Origin: an uncultured Clostridia bacterium
GTDB taxonomy: Bacteria > Bacillota > Clostridia > TANB77 > CAG-508
Assembly: GCA_944393375.1 (NCBI GenBank)
Contig: CALXZX010000011.1
Coordinates: 1-46,941, forward strand
Direction of reading: 5' to 3'
Length of the DNA stretch: 46,941 bases
Below the pieces are notes generated by a model. The model made no database searches, was not told the DNA's origin, and saw only the letters and a program-made list of their open reading frames with translations. This document shows positions 28,518 to 37,333 of the stretch, one piece after another; positions within the stretch are counted from its first letter, which is position 1, and each line of letters starts with the position of its first letter. A program made the position numbers and the translations under genes.

Positions 28518-29735
28518 ATGAATACAAAACAAAAAAGAAATTTATTTATCTATATTACTATGCTATTAATGGCTATCATATTGTTAACTATATTTACTAT
28601 TTATTGTATTCAAAAAAACTACAAAGAAAGCCTATATAATTATACAAACCAAGTAATAGCAAAAATTGTAGAAGAATATCCGGAACAAGAGGATGAGATT
28701 GTACAAAATATATTTTTAAATAATCAGGAAAATCATGAGAATGTAAAAGATATTTTAAGTAAATATGGATTTAGCACTGAGAATATTGATATAGAAAATA
28801 CACAGTTTGAAATTATTCAAAAAGTAATTATCCTATTTTCTATTTTCTTTATTATAGCGACTTTAGGTGTTATATGTATATATGCTATATATATCCGAAA
28901 ACAAAATCAGAAGTTAAAAGATTTGGATGCTTATTGTAAAGAAATATTAAAAGGAAATTATATCATAGATTTAAAAGAACAGGATGAAAGTGACTTTAGT
29001 AAATTAAAAAATGATATTTATGATATGACCATTATGTTAAAAGAAAAAAATAGTTTACTAGAAAAGAATAATAAAGATATTGAAAAATTGATAGCAGATA
29101 TTTCTCATCAATTAAAAACACCATTGACTTCTTTAAATCTAATCAATGATATTTTATATACAGATTTACCAGAAGAAAAGAAAAAAGAATTTTTAGATAG
29201 TAGTCAGAAAGAACTAGAAAAAATTAATTGGTTAATAAAAACAGTTTTAAATATAGCCAAATTAGACTCAAAAACGCTGATTTTAGACAAAAAGAATGAA
29301 AATGCATATTATTTATGCTTAGAAGTGAAAAATAATTTTAAAGCTATGTGTGAGGTAAATTATGCAAATATAGAAATTATATCCAATAAAGAAGAAACCA
29401 TTAATTGTGATAAAAAATGGACAATAGAAGCCATGAATAATATTGTAAAAAATGCAATCGAGCATGGAGCAAAAACAATAACTATAAAATTAGAGGAAAA
29501 TACTATGTATACAAAAATCACAATAAGGGATAATGGAGAAGGGATTGACAAAGAAGATTTAGGACATATTTTTGACAGATTTTATAAAGCCCAAAATAGT
29601 AAAGAAAGTAGTTTGGGTATTGGACTTGCCTTTTGTAAAAGTATTATTAGAAACCAAGATGGAGATATCCGTGTAAAGAGTTCTAAAAAGGAAGAAGATA
29701 CTTGGACAGAATTTACAATAAAATTATATAATTAA
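28518..29735 (+). CDS. Sensor histidine kinase
   Basis: A membrane-bound kinase of 405 residues that should phosphorylate the adjacent response regulator. Two membrane segments (about 9-30 and 101-125) enclose a ~70-residue extracytoplasmic sensor loop. A HAMP-like linker leads to the H box ISHQLKTPLTS (His197). The ATP-binding domain has the N box NNIVKNAIEHG, the G1 box DNGEGID, the F region and the G2 box LGIGLAFCKSII. Its AAAGGAG site is just after the family B repeat. The loop is longer than in the Bce-type intramembrane-sensing kinases, although the locus resembles bacitracin-type modules. Confidence 0.93.
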   Translation: MNTKQKRNLFIYITMLLMAIILLTIFTIYCIQKNYKESLYNYTNQVIAKIVEEYPEQEDEIVQNIFLNNQENHENVKDILSKYGFSTENIDIENTQFEIIQKVIILFSIFFIIATLGVICIYAIYIRKQNQKLKDLDAYCKEILKGNYIIDLKEQDESDFSKLKNDIYDMTIMLKEKNSLLEKNNKDIEKLIADISHQLKTPLTSLNLINDILYTDLPEEKKKEFLDSSQKELEKINWLIKTVLNIAKLDSKTLILDKKNENAYYLCLEVKNNFKAMCEVNYANIEIISNKEETINCDKKWTIEAMNNIVKNAIEHGAKTITIKLEENTMYTKITIRDNGEGIDKEDLGHIFDRFYKAQNSKESSLGIGLAFCKSIIRNQDGDIRVKSSKKEEDTWTEFTIKLYN

Positions 29736-29769
29736 GTGAGTAATAAAAAAGAATAAATAAGGAGTAAAA

Positions 29770-30270
29770 ATGATTATATTAGGGGAAATATTCTCATTAC
29801 TGGCTGCTTTGTGTTTAGCTTATTCAACATTTAGTCATAAAAAAAATAAAATGATATGGTGGCAAGCAATAAATGCAATATTTTATGGACTTTCAAATTT
29901 GTTTTTGGGAGCTTATTCAGCAGTAGTGACAAATATATTAACATTATTTAGAAATACATTACAAGTAAAAGATAAATTAAATAAACATATTACCATTATC
30001 ATATGTTTACTTATGGCTATTGTAGGAATCATATTTAATAATAGAGAATGGTTAGGGCTATTACCAATATTAGCTTCAGTGACATATACAATTTGTGTAT
30101 ATGTATTAAAATCTGTACAACAAATGAGGATTGCACTTGTAATCAATTTAATACAATGGGCGATTTTTGATTTTTTAGTAAAAGCATATCCCATGTTTAT
30201 AATGGATATGATAATAATTGTTGTCACAGTAATGAATATGATTAGATATAAAAATATGACAGAATCGTAA
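29770..30270 (+). CDS. YgjV-family inner membrane protein
   Basis: 166 residues with about five to six membrane segments. The start MIILGEIFSLLAALCLAYSTF, the WWQAINAIFYGLSNLFLGAYSA block and an LTLFRNTL turn resemble the YgjV family of bacterial membrane proteins, whose function is unknown. It lies 34 bp after the kinase with an AAGGAG site, so it is probably co-transcribed with the two-component genes. Confidence 0.7.
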   Translation: MIILGEIFSLLAALCLAYSTFSHKKNKMIWWQAINAIFYGLSNLFLGAYSAVVTNILTLFRNTLQVKDKLNKHITIIICLLMAIVGIIFNNREWLGLLPILASVTYTICVYVLKSVQQMRIALVINLIQWAIFDFLVKAYPMFIMDMIIIVVTVMNMIRYKNMTES

Positions 30271-30388
30271 ATGATATTTTATTAATTAATTTTTATATAA
30301 AGTATAAGAAAAAATGAAATCAAGATTTCTGTTCTTAAATTTTTCTATAAAATAAAACTGGAAGAAGAATTTTTAATAAATTCTTAAA

Positions 30389-30442
30389 AGTCATTTTAGA
30401 GTCACTTTTATGTAGTAATATAATACTAACAATAAAAGTGAC
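30389..30442 (+). promoter_or_regulatory. Inverted repeat around a -10 box before the ABC transporter
   Basis: GTCACTTTTAT (30401-30411) and its exact complement (30432-30442) enclose TATAAT (30419-30424). A near-direct copy AGTCATTTTA begins at 30389. This is a plausible binding site for the upstream response regulator, with the -10 box inside the palindrome. It could also form an RNA hairpin. Confidence 0.45.
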
Positions 30443-30470
30443 GCTTTTTATATAAGAAAGGAGATTGTTT

Positions 30471-31151
30471 ATGGAAATATTAAAAGTAGAAAATCTAACG
30501 AAAAAATACGGTAAAAAAGATACAGAGGTAGTTGCATTAGACAATGTATCTTTTAGTGTAAACAAAGGAGAATTTGTGGCCATTGTAGGTGCTTCTGGAA
30601 GTGGAAAATCTACGTTGCTACATCTAATCGGAGGCGTAGATAAACCAACCAGTGGAAAAGTATATATTAATGGGACAGATATCTATTCTTTAAATAATGA
30701 TAATTTAGCAATTTTTAGAAGAAGACAAGTGGGACTTATATATCAATTTTATAATTTAATCCCTATACTAAATGTAAAAGAAAATATCACCTTACCATGT
30801 GATTTAGATGGGCAAAAGGTAGATGAAAAGCGATTAAATGAATTGTTATATATCCTTGGACTAGAAAAAAGAATTAATCACTTACCAAATGAGTTATCAG
30901 GAGGACAACAACAAAGAGTTTCCATTGGAAGGGCTATGATTAATCATCCAAGTATTGTATTAGCAGATGAACCAACTGGAAATTTGGATAGTAAAGTTTC
31001 AAGAGAAATTATTGATTTATTAAAAGTATCGAATCAGAAATATAATCAAACTTTAATTGTGATTACACATGATGAAAATATTGCTCTAGAAGCAGATAGA
31101 ATTATTACAATACAAGATGGAAAGTTAATTAGTGATGAGAAAATAAAGTAA
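30471..31151 (+). CDS. ABC transporter ATP-binding protein (MacB/BceA type)
   Basis: The ATG at 30471 follows AAAGGAGA and gives 226 residues. Walker A GASGSGKST, Q loop YQFYNLIP, signature LSGGQQQRVSIGRAM, Walker B VLADEPTGNLDS and the H-loop THD are all present. The sequence is closest to the LolD/MacB/BceA group, which drives FtsX-type permeases. The permease gene starts 14 bp later. The module is probably a mechanotransmission-type antibiotic resistance or peptide-export system. Confidence 0.95.
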   Translation: MEILKVENLTKKYGKKDTEVVALDNVSFSVNKGEFVAIVGASGSGKSTLLHLIGGVDKPTSGKVYINGTDIYSLNNDNLAIFRRRQVGLIYQFYNLIPILNVKENITLPCDLDGQKVDEKRLNELLYILGLEKRINHLPNELSGGQQQRVSIGRAMINHPSIVLADEPTGNLDSKVSREIIDLLKVSNQKYNQTLIVITHDENIALEADRIITIQDGKLISDEKIK

Positions 31152-31164
31152 AGGGGAGAAAAGA

Positions 31165-33750
31165 ATGAAAATTTTAAATACATTGACACTCAAAAATTTA
31201 AAATTAAATAAAAAAAGAACCATTGTTACTATTATTGGAATTTCTCTTTCTGTTGCTTTAATATGTGCAATCACTACATTTACAGTTAGTATTCAGAAAA
31301 CAATGGTAGAAAGAGAAATCAAAACAAATGGAAATTATCATATTCGTGTACAAGATGTATCAAAAGAAAATGAAAAATATTTGGAGAATAATGCAAAAAT
31401 AGAGGAATTACAAATATCACAAGAGATTGGATATGCACCATTAGAAGAATCTCAAAATGAAAACAAACCTTATGCCTATATTGAAGGATATGATGAAAAA
31501 CTTTTGCAAAATGGAGGAATTGTCTTAGTAGAAGGAAGATTACCAGAAAATGAAAATGAGATTGTGATACCAGAACATGTTATTCAAAATGGAAAAGTAG
31601 AGTGGAATGTTGGTGATACCATAGAATTTGATATTGGTAATCGATATAAAGGAGAATATATATTAAATCAAACCAATCCATATTATACAGACCAAGATAG
31701 ATTAGATAGAAAAGAAAGTGGAATTGAAGATGATTTAGAACAAGAAACATTTGTTGCAAGTACCAAAAAAACATATACAATTGTAGGTATCATGGAACGA
31801 TTAAATAGTGAGAGTTATTCTGCTCCGGGGTATACCATGATAACAAAATTAAACAAGATTGATGATACCAAAAATGTAAATATGTCTATTATATTAAAAG
31901 ATCCAACAGAAGTATATGACTTTGAAGATTATTTGAAAAATGATTTACAAATTGACGAGACAAATATTTCTGAAAACCAAGATTTATTATATTACATGGG
32001 AATTTTCAAAAGTGATAGAGTAGAAACTTTTGTGATAACTATGTTAGTGATTGTAATTGGCATTATTGTTTTCACTTCTGCCTTTGTTATCAAGAATAGT
32101 TTTAGTATATCTCTTACAGAAAAAACAAGAGAATTAGGAATGATAGCAAGTGTAGGAGCAACGGCAAAACAAATTAGAAAAAGTATCTTTTTTGAAGGTG
32201 TTGTATTAGGTCTAATTTCTATACCATTAGGAATTGTAATAGGCATTGTAGCAATAGGAATCGTGTTAGCAATTGTTAATGGAATTATCAATTCAGGAAG
32301 TACACCATTAATTGATAATTTTGAATTACAGTTAACCATATCATGGGGAGCAATTATCGTTGCAATCATTGTATCCATTGTTATGATTATCATCTCACTA
32401 ATTAGACCAAGTTATCGAGCAGGAAAAATTTCACCAATTGATGCCATAAGAGAAAGTTCAGATGTAAAAGTAAAAAAGAATAAGCATAAACATAAGGAAT
32501 ATAAACTAACGAAAAAATTATTTGGAATAGAAGGTGTGATTGCCAGAAAGAATTTTAGAAGAAGTAGAAAAAGATATAGAACAACTATATTTTCCATATT
32601 TCTAAGTATTGTCTTATTTATCTCTATGAATGCCTTTGCAGAAAGTGTATTTGGAGTATCTTCTTTAGAGTATCAAGAATCTAGGATTAATTTAACAGTA
32701 TATAGTAATCAAGATGAAGAAGATACAGAAGCCTATTTTGATAAGATTAAAAATTTAGATGGAATCAAAGAATATGCCATTTTAAAAAATGCACATGCTT
32801 ATATAGATAATCAAAAAATATATACTAAAAAAGCACTAGAATATTATTCGGAAATGGATACTTTATTAATCTATGCGATAGGTGATGAAGCTTATAGAAA
32901 TTATGTAGCAGAATTAGGATTAAATTATGAAGAAGTAAAAGATGAAGCCATTCTTTGTGACACAAGACTTTTGTATGAATATGAAGATGGAAAAGATGGT
33001 GTAAAACGAGTAGAAACAAATTTATTTAACTTAAATGAAGGTGATACATTAGAATATTATAATATGCAAGATGAAGAAGGAAATCTATCAGAAAAAGGAA
33101 GTATCAAAATTGCCAAAAGAGCAGACAAATATCCATTAGGTTCTTTATTTAGTAATGACACAAATCCAATTATTATTATTTCAGATGAAATGATGGGAAA
33201 TTTTGAACATAGTTTGGTTTCTATGGCTATTAATGCAGAAGATCCATATAAATTGCAAGAAGAAATCATAGAAATTGATAGAACAAATAAAGACAAAATT
33301 TATAATATGGAAGAAGATGTAAGAGCGGCCCAAAATATGAATCTAATTGTATCAATATTTGTATATGGATTTATAGCTGTGATTAGCATTATTGGTGTAA
33401 CCAATATATTTAATACGATAACCACTAATATGGCACTTAGAAATAGAGAATTTGCTATATTAAAATCTATAGGTATGACAAACAAAGAATTTAAGAGAAT
33501 GATTCATTATGAAAGTTTTATATATGGCTTAAAAGCACTTATATTTGGATTGCCAGTAGGTGTCGCATTATCTTATCTAATCTATACAGTTACAGCAGAT
33601 GTCTATACAACAGATTATGAACTTCCTATAATACCAATTTTGATTTCTATCATATTTGTATTTGCCATTATCTTTATGACAATGCGATATGCTGTTAAGA
33701 AAACAAAGAATCAAAATATTATTGAAACCATTAGAAAAGAAAATATTTAA
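31165..33750 (+). CDS. FtsX-domain ABC transporter permease
   Basis: An 861-residue permease with two FtsX-type domains: the first near residues 285-420 (ELGMIASVGATAKQIRKSIFFEG) and the second near 730-850 (REFAILKSIGMTNKEFKRMIHYES). Each holds three membrane segments, with a further segment at each domain's start (about 18-40 and 470-490). Large extracytoplasmic domains lie between them. This architecture fits transporters such as MacB- or YknZ-like exporters that handle peptides or lipids. With the ATPase and two-component system it forms a Bce-like response module. Confidence 0.93.
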   Translation: MKILNTLTLKNLKLNKKRTIVTIIGISLSVALICAITTFTVSIQKTMVEREIKTNGNYHIRVQDVSKENEKYLENNAKIEELQISQEIGYAPLEESQNENKPYAYIEGYDEKLLQNGGIVLVEGRLPENENEIVIPEHVIQNGKVEWNVGDTIEFDIGNRYKGEYILNQTNPYYTDQDRLDRKESGIEDDLEQETFVASTKKTYTIVGIMERLNSESYSAPGYTMITKLNKIDDTKNVNMSIILKDPTEVYDFEDYLKNDLQIDETNISENQDLLYYMGIFKSDRVETFVITMLVIVIGIIVFTSAFVIKNSFSISLTEKTRELGMIASVGATAKQIRKSIFFEGVVLGLISIPLGIVIGIVAIGIVLAIVNGIINSGSTPLIDNFELQLTISWGAIIVAIIVSIVMIIISLIRPSYRAGKISPIDAIRESSDVKVKKNKHKHKEYKLTKKLFGIEGVIARKNFRRSRKRYRTTIFSIFLSIVLFISMNAFAESVFGVSSLEYQESRINLTVYSNQDEEDTEAYFDKIKNLDGIKEYAILKNAHAYIDNQKIYTKKALEYYSEMDTLLIYAIGDEAYRNYVAELGLNYEEVKDEAILCDTRLLYEYEDGKDGVKRVETNLFNLNEGDTLEYYNMQDEEGNLSEKGSIKIAKRADKYPLGSLFSNDTNPIIIISDEMMGNFEHSLVSMAINAEDPYKLQEEIIEIDRTNKDKIYNMEEDVRAAQNMNLIVSIFVYGFIAVISIIGVTNIFNTITTNMALRNREFAILKSIGMTNKEFKRMIHYESFIYGLKALIFGLPVGVALSYLIYTVTADVYTTDYELPIIPILISIIFVFAIIFMTMRYAVKKTKNQNIIETIRKENI

Positions 33751-33758
33751 AAATTGAC

Positions 33759-33792
33759 AAAAGGGATGTACCAAAATGGTATGTCCTTTTTT
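33759..33792 (+). terminator. Terminator after the permease gene
   Basis: AAAGGGATGTACCA pairs (with G-U pairs and one bulge) with TGGTATGTCCTTT, followed by T6. Confidence 0.75.
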
Positions 33793-33899
33793 GGCAATTC
33801 TTTTAAAATAAGTGTCAAAAATGAGATTTGCTATTGTAGAAAAAATTGTTTTATGGTACAACTATATTAGTTGAAATGAAAAGATAGTAGAGGGAAAAT

Positions 33900-34415
33900 A
33901 TGAAAACAAGAAAAAATATATTTATAATAGGAATAATAATTTTGGGTTTGATAATTGTGCTAACAGTATTTTTTAAAGAATATTATATAAAAAATTCCTT
34001 TTCTTATATTTCTGATTTCGAGAAAGAGTTATCAAAAACAGAAAACTATGGAGGTACGATAATAATAAATGTAGATAAAGATGTTAGTAAGTCAAATTAT
34101 TGTATTTTTCTAAAAGATACCGAATATAATAATGCCGTTAATTTTTCAAAAACTCCAATACAAGTAGTAGTATGCTTAATTGATGAAAATGCTAGATTAG
34201 AACCTATAAAAAAAGAAAAATGGTCCTATGAAAAATGTGGCCAATTTGTAAATGAAATCAATATCTTAGAAAAGTATGAAGAAGATAGTGATAATTATAT
34301 AAAAATCAGAGATTACAAATCTGATTTTTATGTTGATATGCTCAGTTTAAATTCTATAACTTATAAATATTTCATGATAAACTTGAATGTACCAACAGAC
34401 TATATGTTTAAATAA
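33900..34415 (+). CDS. Single-pass membrane protein of unknown function
   Basis: 171 residues: one membrane segment (about 7-24), then a compact extracytoplasmic domain with several Tyr, Asn and Lys residues and a few Cys (YCIFLK, VVVCLID, KCGQF). AGAGGG precedes the ATG. No family is recognised. It is followed 55 bp later by another unknown membrane protein. Confidence 0.6.
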   Translation: MKTRKNIFIIGIIILGLIIVLTVFFKEYYIKNSFSYISDFEKELSKTENYGGTIIINVDKDVSKSNYCIFLKDTEYNNAVNFSKTPIQVVVCLIDENARLEPIKKEKWSYEKCGQFVNEINILEKYEEDSDNYIKIRDYKSDFYVDMLSLNSITYKYFMINLNVPTDYMFK

Positions 34416-34470
34416 AAATTTTATGTAATTAATTAATAAAAAAGATAAATATACAAAGGGGATATAAAAA

Positions 34471-34971
34471 ATGATAATATTTGTAGCAATAGTAGCAATC
34501 ATAGGAATAGTAATATTTTTAATCTATAATCATAATAAGAGAGAAAAAGATATGAAAGAGCAAGAAGAAAGTGTAAGAAAAGGTAATTGGAGAAAAATTC
34601 TTATTATTATAAATATATGTGTCATTTGCTTTTTTAAATTTATCTTCCCAGGAAATGCAAAATATTCAGCTCCTACCATATGGTTTTATATATCAATATT
34701 TATAAATATTGTTGCTATTATTTTGGTATTTAATAAAAAATTATTGATAAAGAAAAAGATAATGAATGGTATGATAATCATTTATTTTTTACTTATGATT
34801 GGACTTCCTGTTTATAAGTTTGACAGTCATGAGCATATCTTTGATGATACAAGAACATATACGGTTAATACTTCTAGGGGAAAAGAATTTACATTTCCTT
34901 ATGAAGAAATTATTGAATATACAAATTATTATAATTGTTATGGATTCAGAATATATAGACAAACAAAATAA
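34471..34971 (+). CDS. Three- to four-segment membrane protein of unknown function
   Basis: 166 residues with membrane segments at about 2-16, 40-55, 68-87 and 95-110 and a short C-terminal extracytoplasmic tail rich in Tyr and Thr. An AAAGGGGA site precedes the ATG. I do not recognise it. Together with the previous gene it lies between the ABC module and a minus-strand operon. Confidence 0.6.
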   Translation: MIIFVAIVAIIGIVIFLIYNHNKREKDMKEQEESVRKGNWRKILIIINICVICFFKFIFPGNAKYSAPTIWFYISIFINIVAIILVFNKKLLIKKKIMNGMIIIYFLLMIGLPVYKFDSHEHIFDDTRTYTVNTSRGKEFTFPYEEIIEYTNYYNCYGFRIYRQTK

Positions 34972-34980
34972 AAAATTGAT

Positions 34981-35024
34981 AAGGACATACCGAAAAATAG
35001 AAATGTTTAATTTGGTGTGTCCTT
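34981..35024 (+). terminator. Hairpin after the gene at 34471
   Basis: AAGGACATACC (34981-34991) pairs with GGTGTGTCCTT (35014-35024), with G-U pairs. A clear T-run is missing. Confidence 0.45.
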
Positions 35025-35064
35025 ATGAACTTGTGTGCAAGAAAAAAGATTATATATTTTCTTG

Positions 35065-35100
35065 AAAAAATGTCCAAACAGAAACGTCCCAAATGGACAT
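35065..35100 (-). repeat. Intergenic repeat family A, complete copy
   Basis: Read on the minus strand this is the most complete copy: TGTCC, ATTT, then the GGGACGTTTCTGTTTGGACA core. TGTCCA and TGGACA form its terminal inverted repeat. It abuts the stop codon of the minus-strand DUF4130 gene. Confidence 0.65.
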
Positions 35101-35858
35101 TATGGTTCTTCAATCAAATCTTGCCAATACTTCTTAGGCATAAATTGCATTTGGCATCTTGCATTTTTTCTTTCTTGTATAGCAATAGTCTTGAAAAATA
35201 GTTTCCAAAGTTCTTGATATTTTTGTTCTTCTTCAGTAATATCAGGAATTGTTAAATTAGTACTATCAATGATTTTGTATTCTTGTGTATTGTATAAAAA
35301 ACAAATATTTTTATTTTTATCATGTATGATAAAATTTTGTGTAGGTAGTCTTCTAATAAAGTGATGTCCTAAAGGTTCTATGATGTTATTATCTGGATGA
35401 ATAGAAGCATAATATAGATTTTCTCCAATTTCCATAAATCGAAGCAATCCTTTTAACTTATGGCATTCTGATAAAGCTCTTTTTCTCATATTGATAACAG
35501 AAAAGACATAGGAAATAGTAAGCATGGTGTTAATTTTAGGACCGATGTCAAATCCATCACATAAATATTTTAAAATTTTGATTTCTTTGTCTTTTCCATC
35601 TGATAAAAAGGCATAGAAACTGTTATATAGAGCTTCATAGCAAATATTTTTATTAATTCCTTCAAAAACACGTTTTGCCTTTTCATAATTGGTATTTATA
35701 TATTGTGTTTTATCTAAAAAATTTTGTATATATTCCTCCTCTGAAACAATTTTTTGTGGTAATGTTTTATGAGAATAGCTCTCAAAAACAATGGTTAATA
35801 ATCCATCAAATGTACCATCATATAAATAGGTTGTGTTTACAAGCTTCCAGTTAGACAT
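35100..35858 (-). CDS. DUF4130-type protein partner of the radical-SAM repair protein
   Basis: 252 residues resembling the TIGR03915/DUF4130 family, called a probable DNA-metabolism protein and found beside a dedicated radical-SAM protein. Characteristic pieces are the start YLYDGTFDGLLTIVFESY, the RFMEIGENLYYASIHPDNNI segment, the GHHFIRRLPTQNFIIHD block and the C-terminal ARCQMQFMPKKYW. Some relatives are fused to uracil-DNA-glycosylase domains; here it is free-standing. It overlaps the upstream radical-SAM gene by 22 bp, so expression is coupled. Confidence 0.85.
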   Translation of the reverse strand: MSNWKLVNTTYLYDGTFDGLLTIVFESYSHKTLPQKIVSEEEYIQNFLDKTQYINTNYEKAKRVFEGINKNICYEALYNSFYAFLSDGKDKEIKILKYLCDGFDIGPKINTMLTISYVFSVINMRKRALSECHKLKGLLRFMEIGENLYYASIHPDNNIIEPLGHHFIRRLPTQNFIIHDKNKNICFLYNTQEYKIIDSTNLTIPDITEEEQKYQELWKLFFKTIAIQERKNARCQMQFMPKKYWQDLIEEP

Positions 35859-37135
35859 TTTATTTTATCCTCCTTTGTAGGTAACAATGTATCAAACATA
35901 GATAATTGTTCATATTTCTTTTGTGGTATCGTATTTCTTTCAGAATACAATAAATTGGTTTCAATAAAATTTTTGTTAAATTTATTGACTTCATAAAAAT
36001 ATTTTCCTTTGCAAGTTATAAAATATTGTGCTCTTTTTAAGACAACACCTAATTTTTTTAAACTTTCAAAATCTAGTAAAAATTCTCTCCTAGCAGTAAT
36101 AATTTTCTTGGCACTAATGACACCAATACCAGGAATTCTAAGTAAAGTGTGATAATTGGCTGTGTTGATCTCTATTGGAAATTTATCTAAATTTCTTAAA
36201 GCCCAATCACATTTTGGATCTAACAAAGTATTAAAATTTGGATGTTCTTCATTTAATAATTCATCTGCTTGAAATCCATAAAAGCGAAGTAACCAATCTG
36301 CTTGGTATAATCGATTTTCTCTTAAAAGTGGTGGTTTCTCTAAAGTAGGTAGGTTTTTATCATTATTGATAGAAACATAAGCAGAATAGTAAACTCTTTT
36401 TAGTTTTAAAGATTTATACATGCCTTCAGAAAGTTTTAATATCTTTAAATCTGTTTCAGGTGTAGCACCAACCATTAATTGTGTAGTTTGACCTGCTGGA
36501 ACAAATTTCTCTTTATATTTTGATTTATCCATTTTATTTAATTTTAATGTATTGGAAATATAGGTCATTGGTTTTAAAATTCCGTCCTTTTCCTTTTGAG
36601 GTGCTAATAATTTCAAACTATCATTTGAAGGAAGTTCTATATTAATACTCATCCTATCTACTAAAACACCTAATTTATCAATTAATTCTTGACTACAACC
36701 AGGAATAGTTTTACAGTGAATATATCCATTAAAATGATATTCATTTCTCAAAATAGAAGCCGTTTCAACTAATCTTTCCATTGTATAATCAGGAGATTTG
36801 ATAACTGCTGAACTTAAAAATAAACCTTCAATGTAATTTCGTTTATAAAAATGAATGGTTAAATCTGCAACTTCACGAGGCGTAAAAGTAGCTCTAGGCA
36901 CAGAATTGGAACAACGATTAATACAATATTTACAATCATACATACAGGCATTTGTAAATAAAATTTTTAAAAGAGAAATACATCTACCATCTGCACCCCA
37001 ACTATGACAAATACCAGAAACATGACCATTTCCAATTCCATTGCTTGTATTTTTTCGATTACTACCACTAGAACTACAAGAAGCATCATATTTAGCAGAA
37101 TCAGCAAGTATTTTTAATTTATCAAAAATATCCAT
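35837..37135 (-). CDS. Radical SAM protein of the putative DNA modification/repair family
   Basis: 432 residues, resembling the TIGR03916 family that always pairs with the DUF4130 gene downstream. The [4Fe-4S] motif CMYDCKYC has Cys64, Cys68 and Cys71. A GICHSWGADGRCISLLKIL segment precedes it, and a helix-hairpin-helix (LLRIPGIGVISAKKI, about residues 325-342) suggests nucleic-acid binding. The reaction is not established. The gene starts after a consensus promoter on the minus strand. Confidence 0.9.
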   Translation of the reverse strand: MDIFDKLKILADSAKYDASCSSSGSNRKNTSNGIGNGHVSGICHSWGADGRCISLLKILFTNACMYDCKYCINRCSNSVPRATFTPREVADLTIHFYKRNYIEGLFLSSAVIKSPDYTMERLVETASILRNEYHFNGYIHCKTIPGCSQELIDKLGVLVDRMSINIELPSNDSLKLLAPQKEKDGILKPMTYISNTLKLNKMDKSKYKEKFVPAGQTTQLMVGATPETDLKILKLSEGMYKSLKLKRVYYSAYVSINNDKNLPTLEKPPLLRENRLYQADWLLRFYGFQADELLNEEHPNFNTLLDPKCDWALRNLDKFPIEINTANYHTLLRIPGIGVISAKKIITARREFLLDFESLKKLGVVLKRAQYFITCKGKYFYEVNKFNKNFIETNLLYSERNTIPQKKYEQLSMFDTLLPTKEDKIKCLTGSL

Positions 37136-37160
37136 AGCACACCTCCAAACATATGTACGA

Positions 37161-37189
37161 TTATATCATTCAAAAAATGAAAATGCAAT
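37161..37189 (-). promoter_or_regulatory. Promoter for the radical-SAM operon
   Basis: On the minus strand TTGCAT (37184-37189) and TATAAT (37161-37166) are separated by 17 bp, 25 bp before the start codon. Confidence 0.65.
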
Positions 37190-37333
37190 ACTTTTAAAAA
37201 CAAATTTTCGCTTTTAAGCAAATTTTTTATTATAATTTAAAAAAGTCCAAATTGGTATTGAAAATTTTAAAAGATAACTATATAATACTAAGCGATACAT
37301 ACAAAAGTAAATTAGAAAAGGAAGGTTACAAAA

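Noticed and set aside
34799-35065. Second ORF overlapping the membrane protein at 34471
   Set aside because: It is an out-of-frame shadow extending into the hairpin at 34981-35024, without a start signal.
35035-35217. Plus-strand ORF across the family A repeat at 35065
   Set aside because: It runs through the repeat and antisense to the DUF4130 gene; there is no ribosome binding site or protein-like composition.
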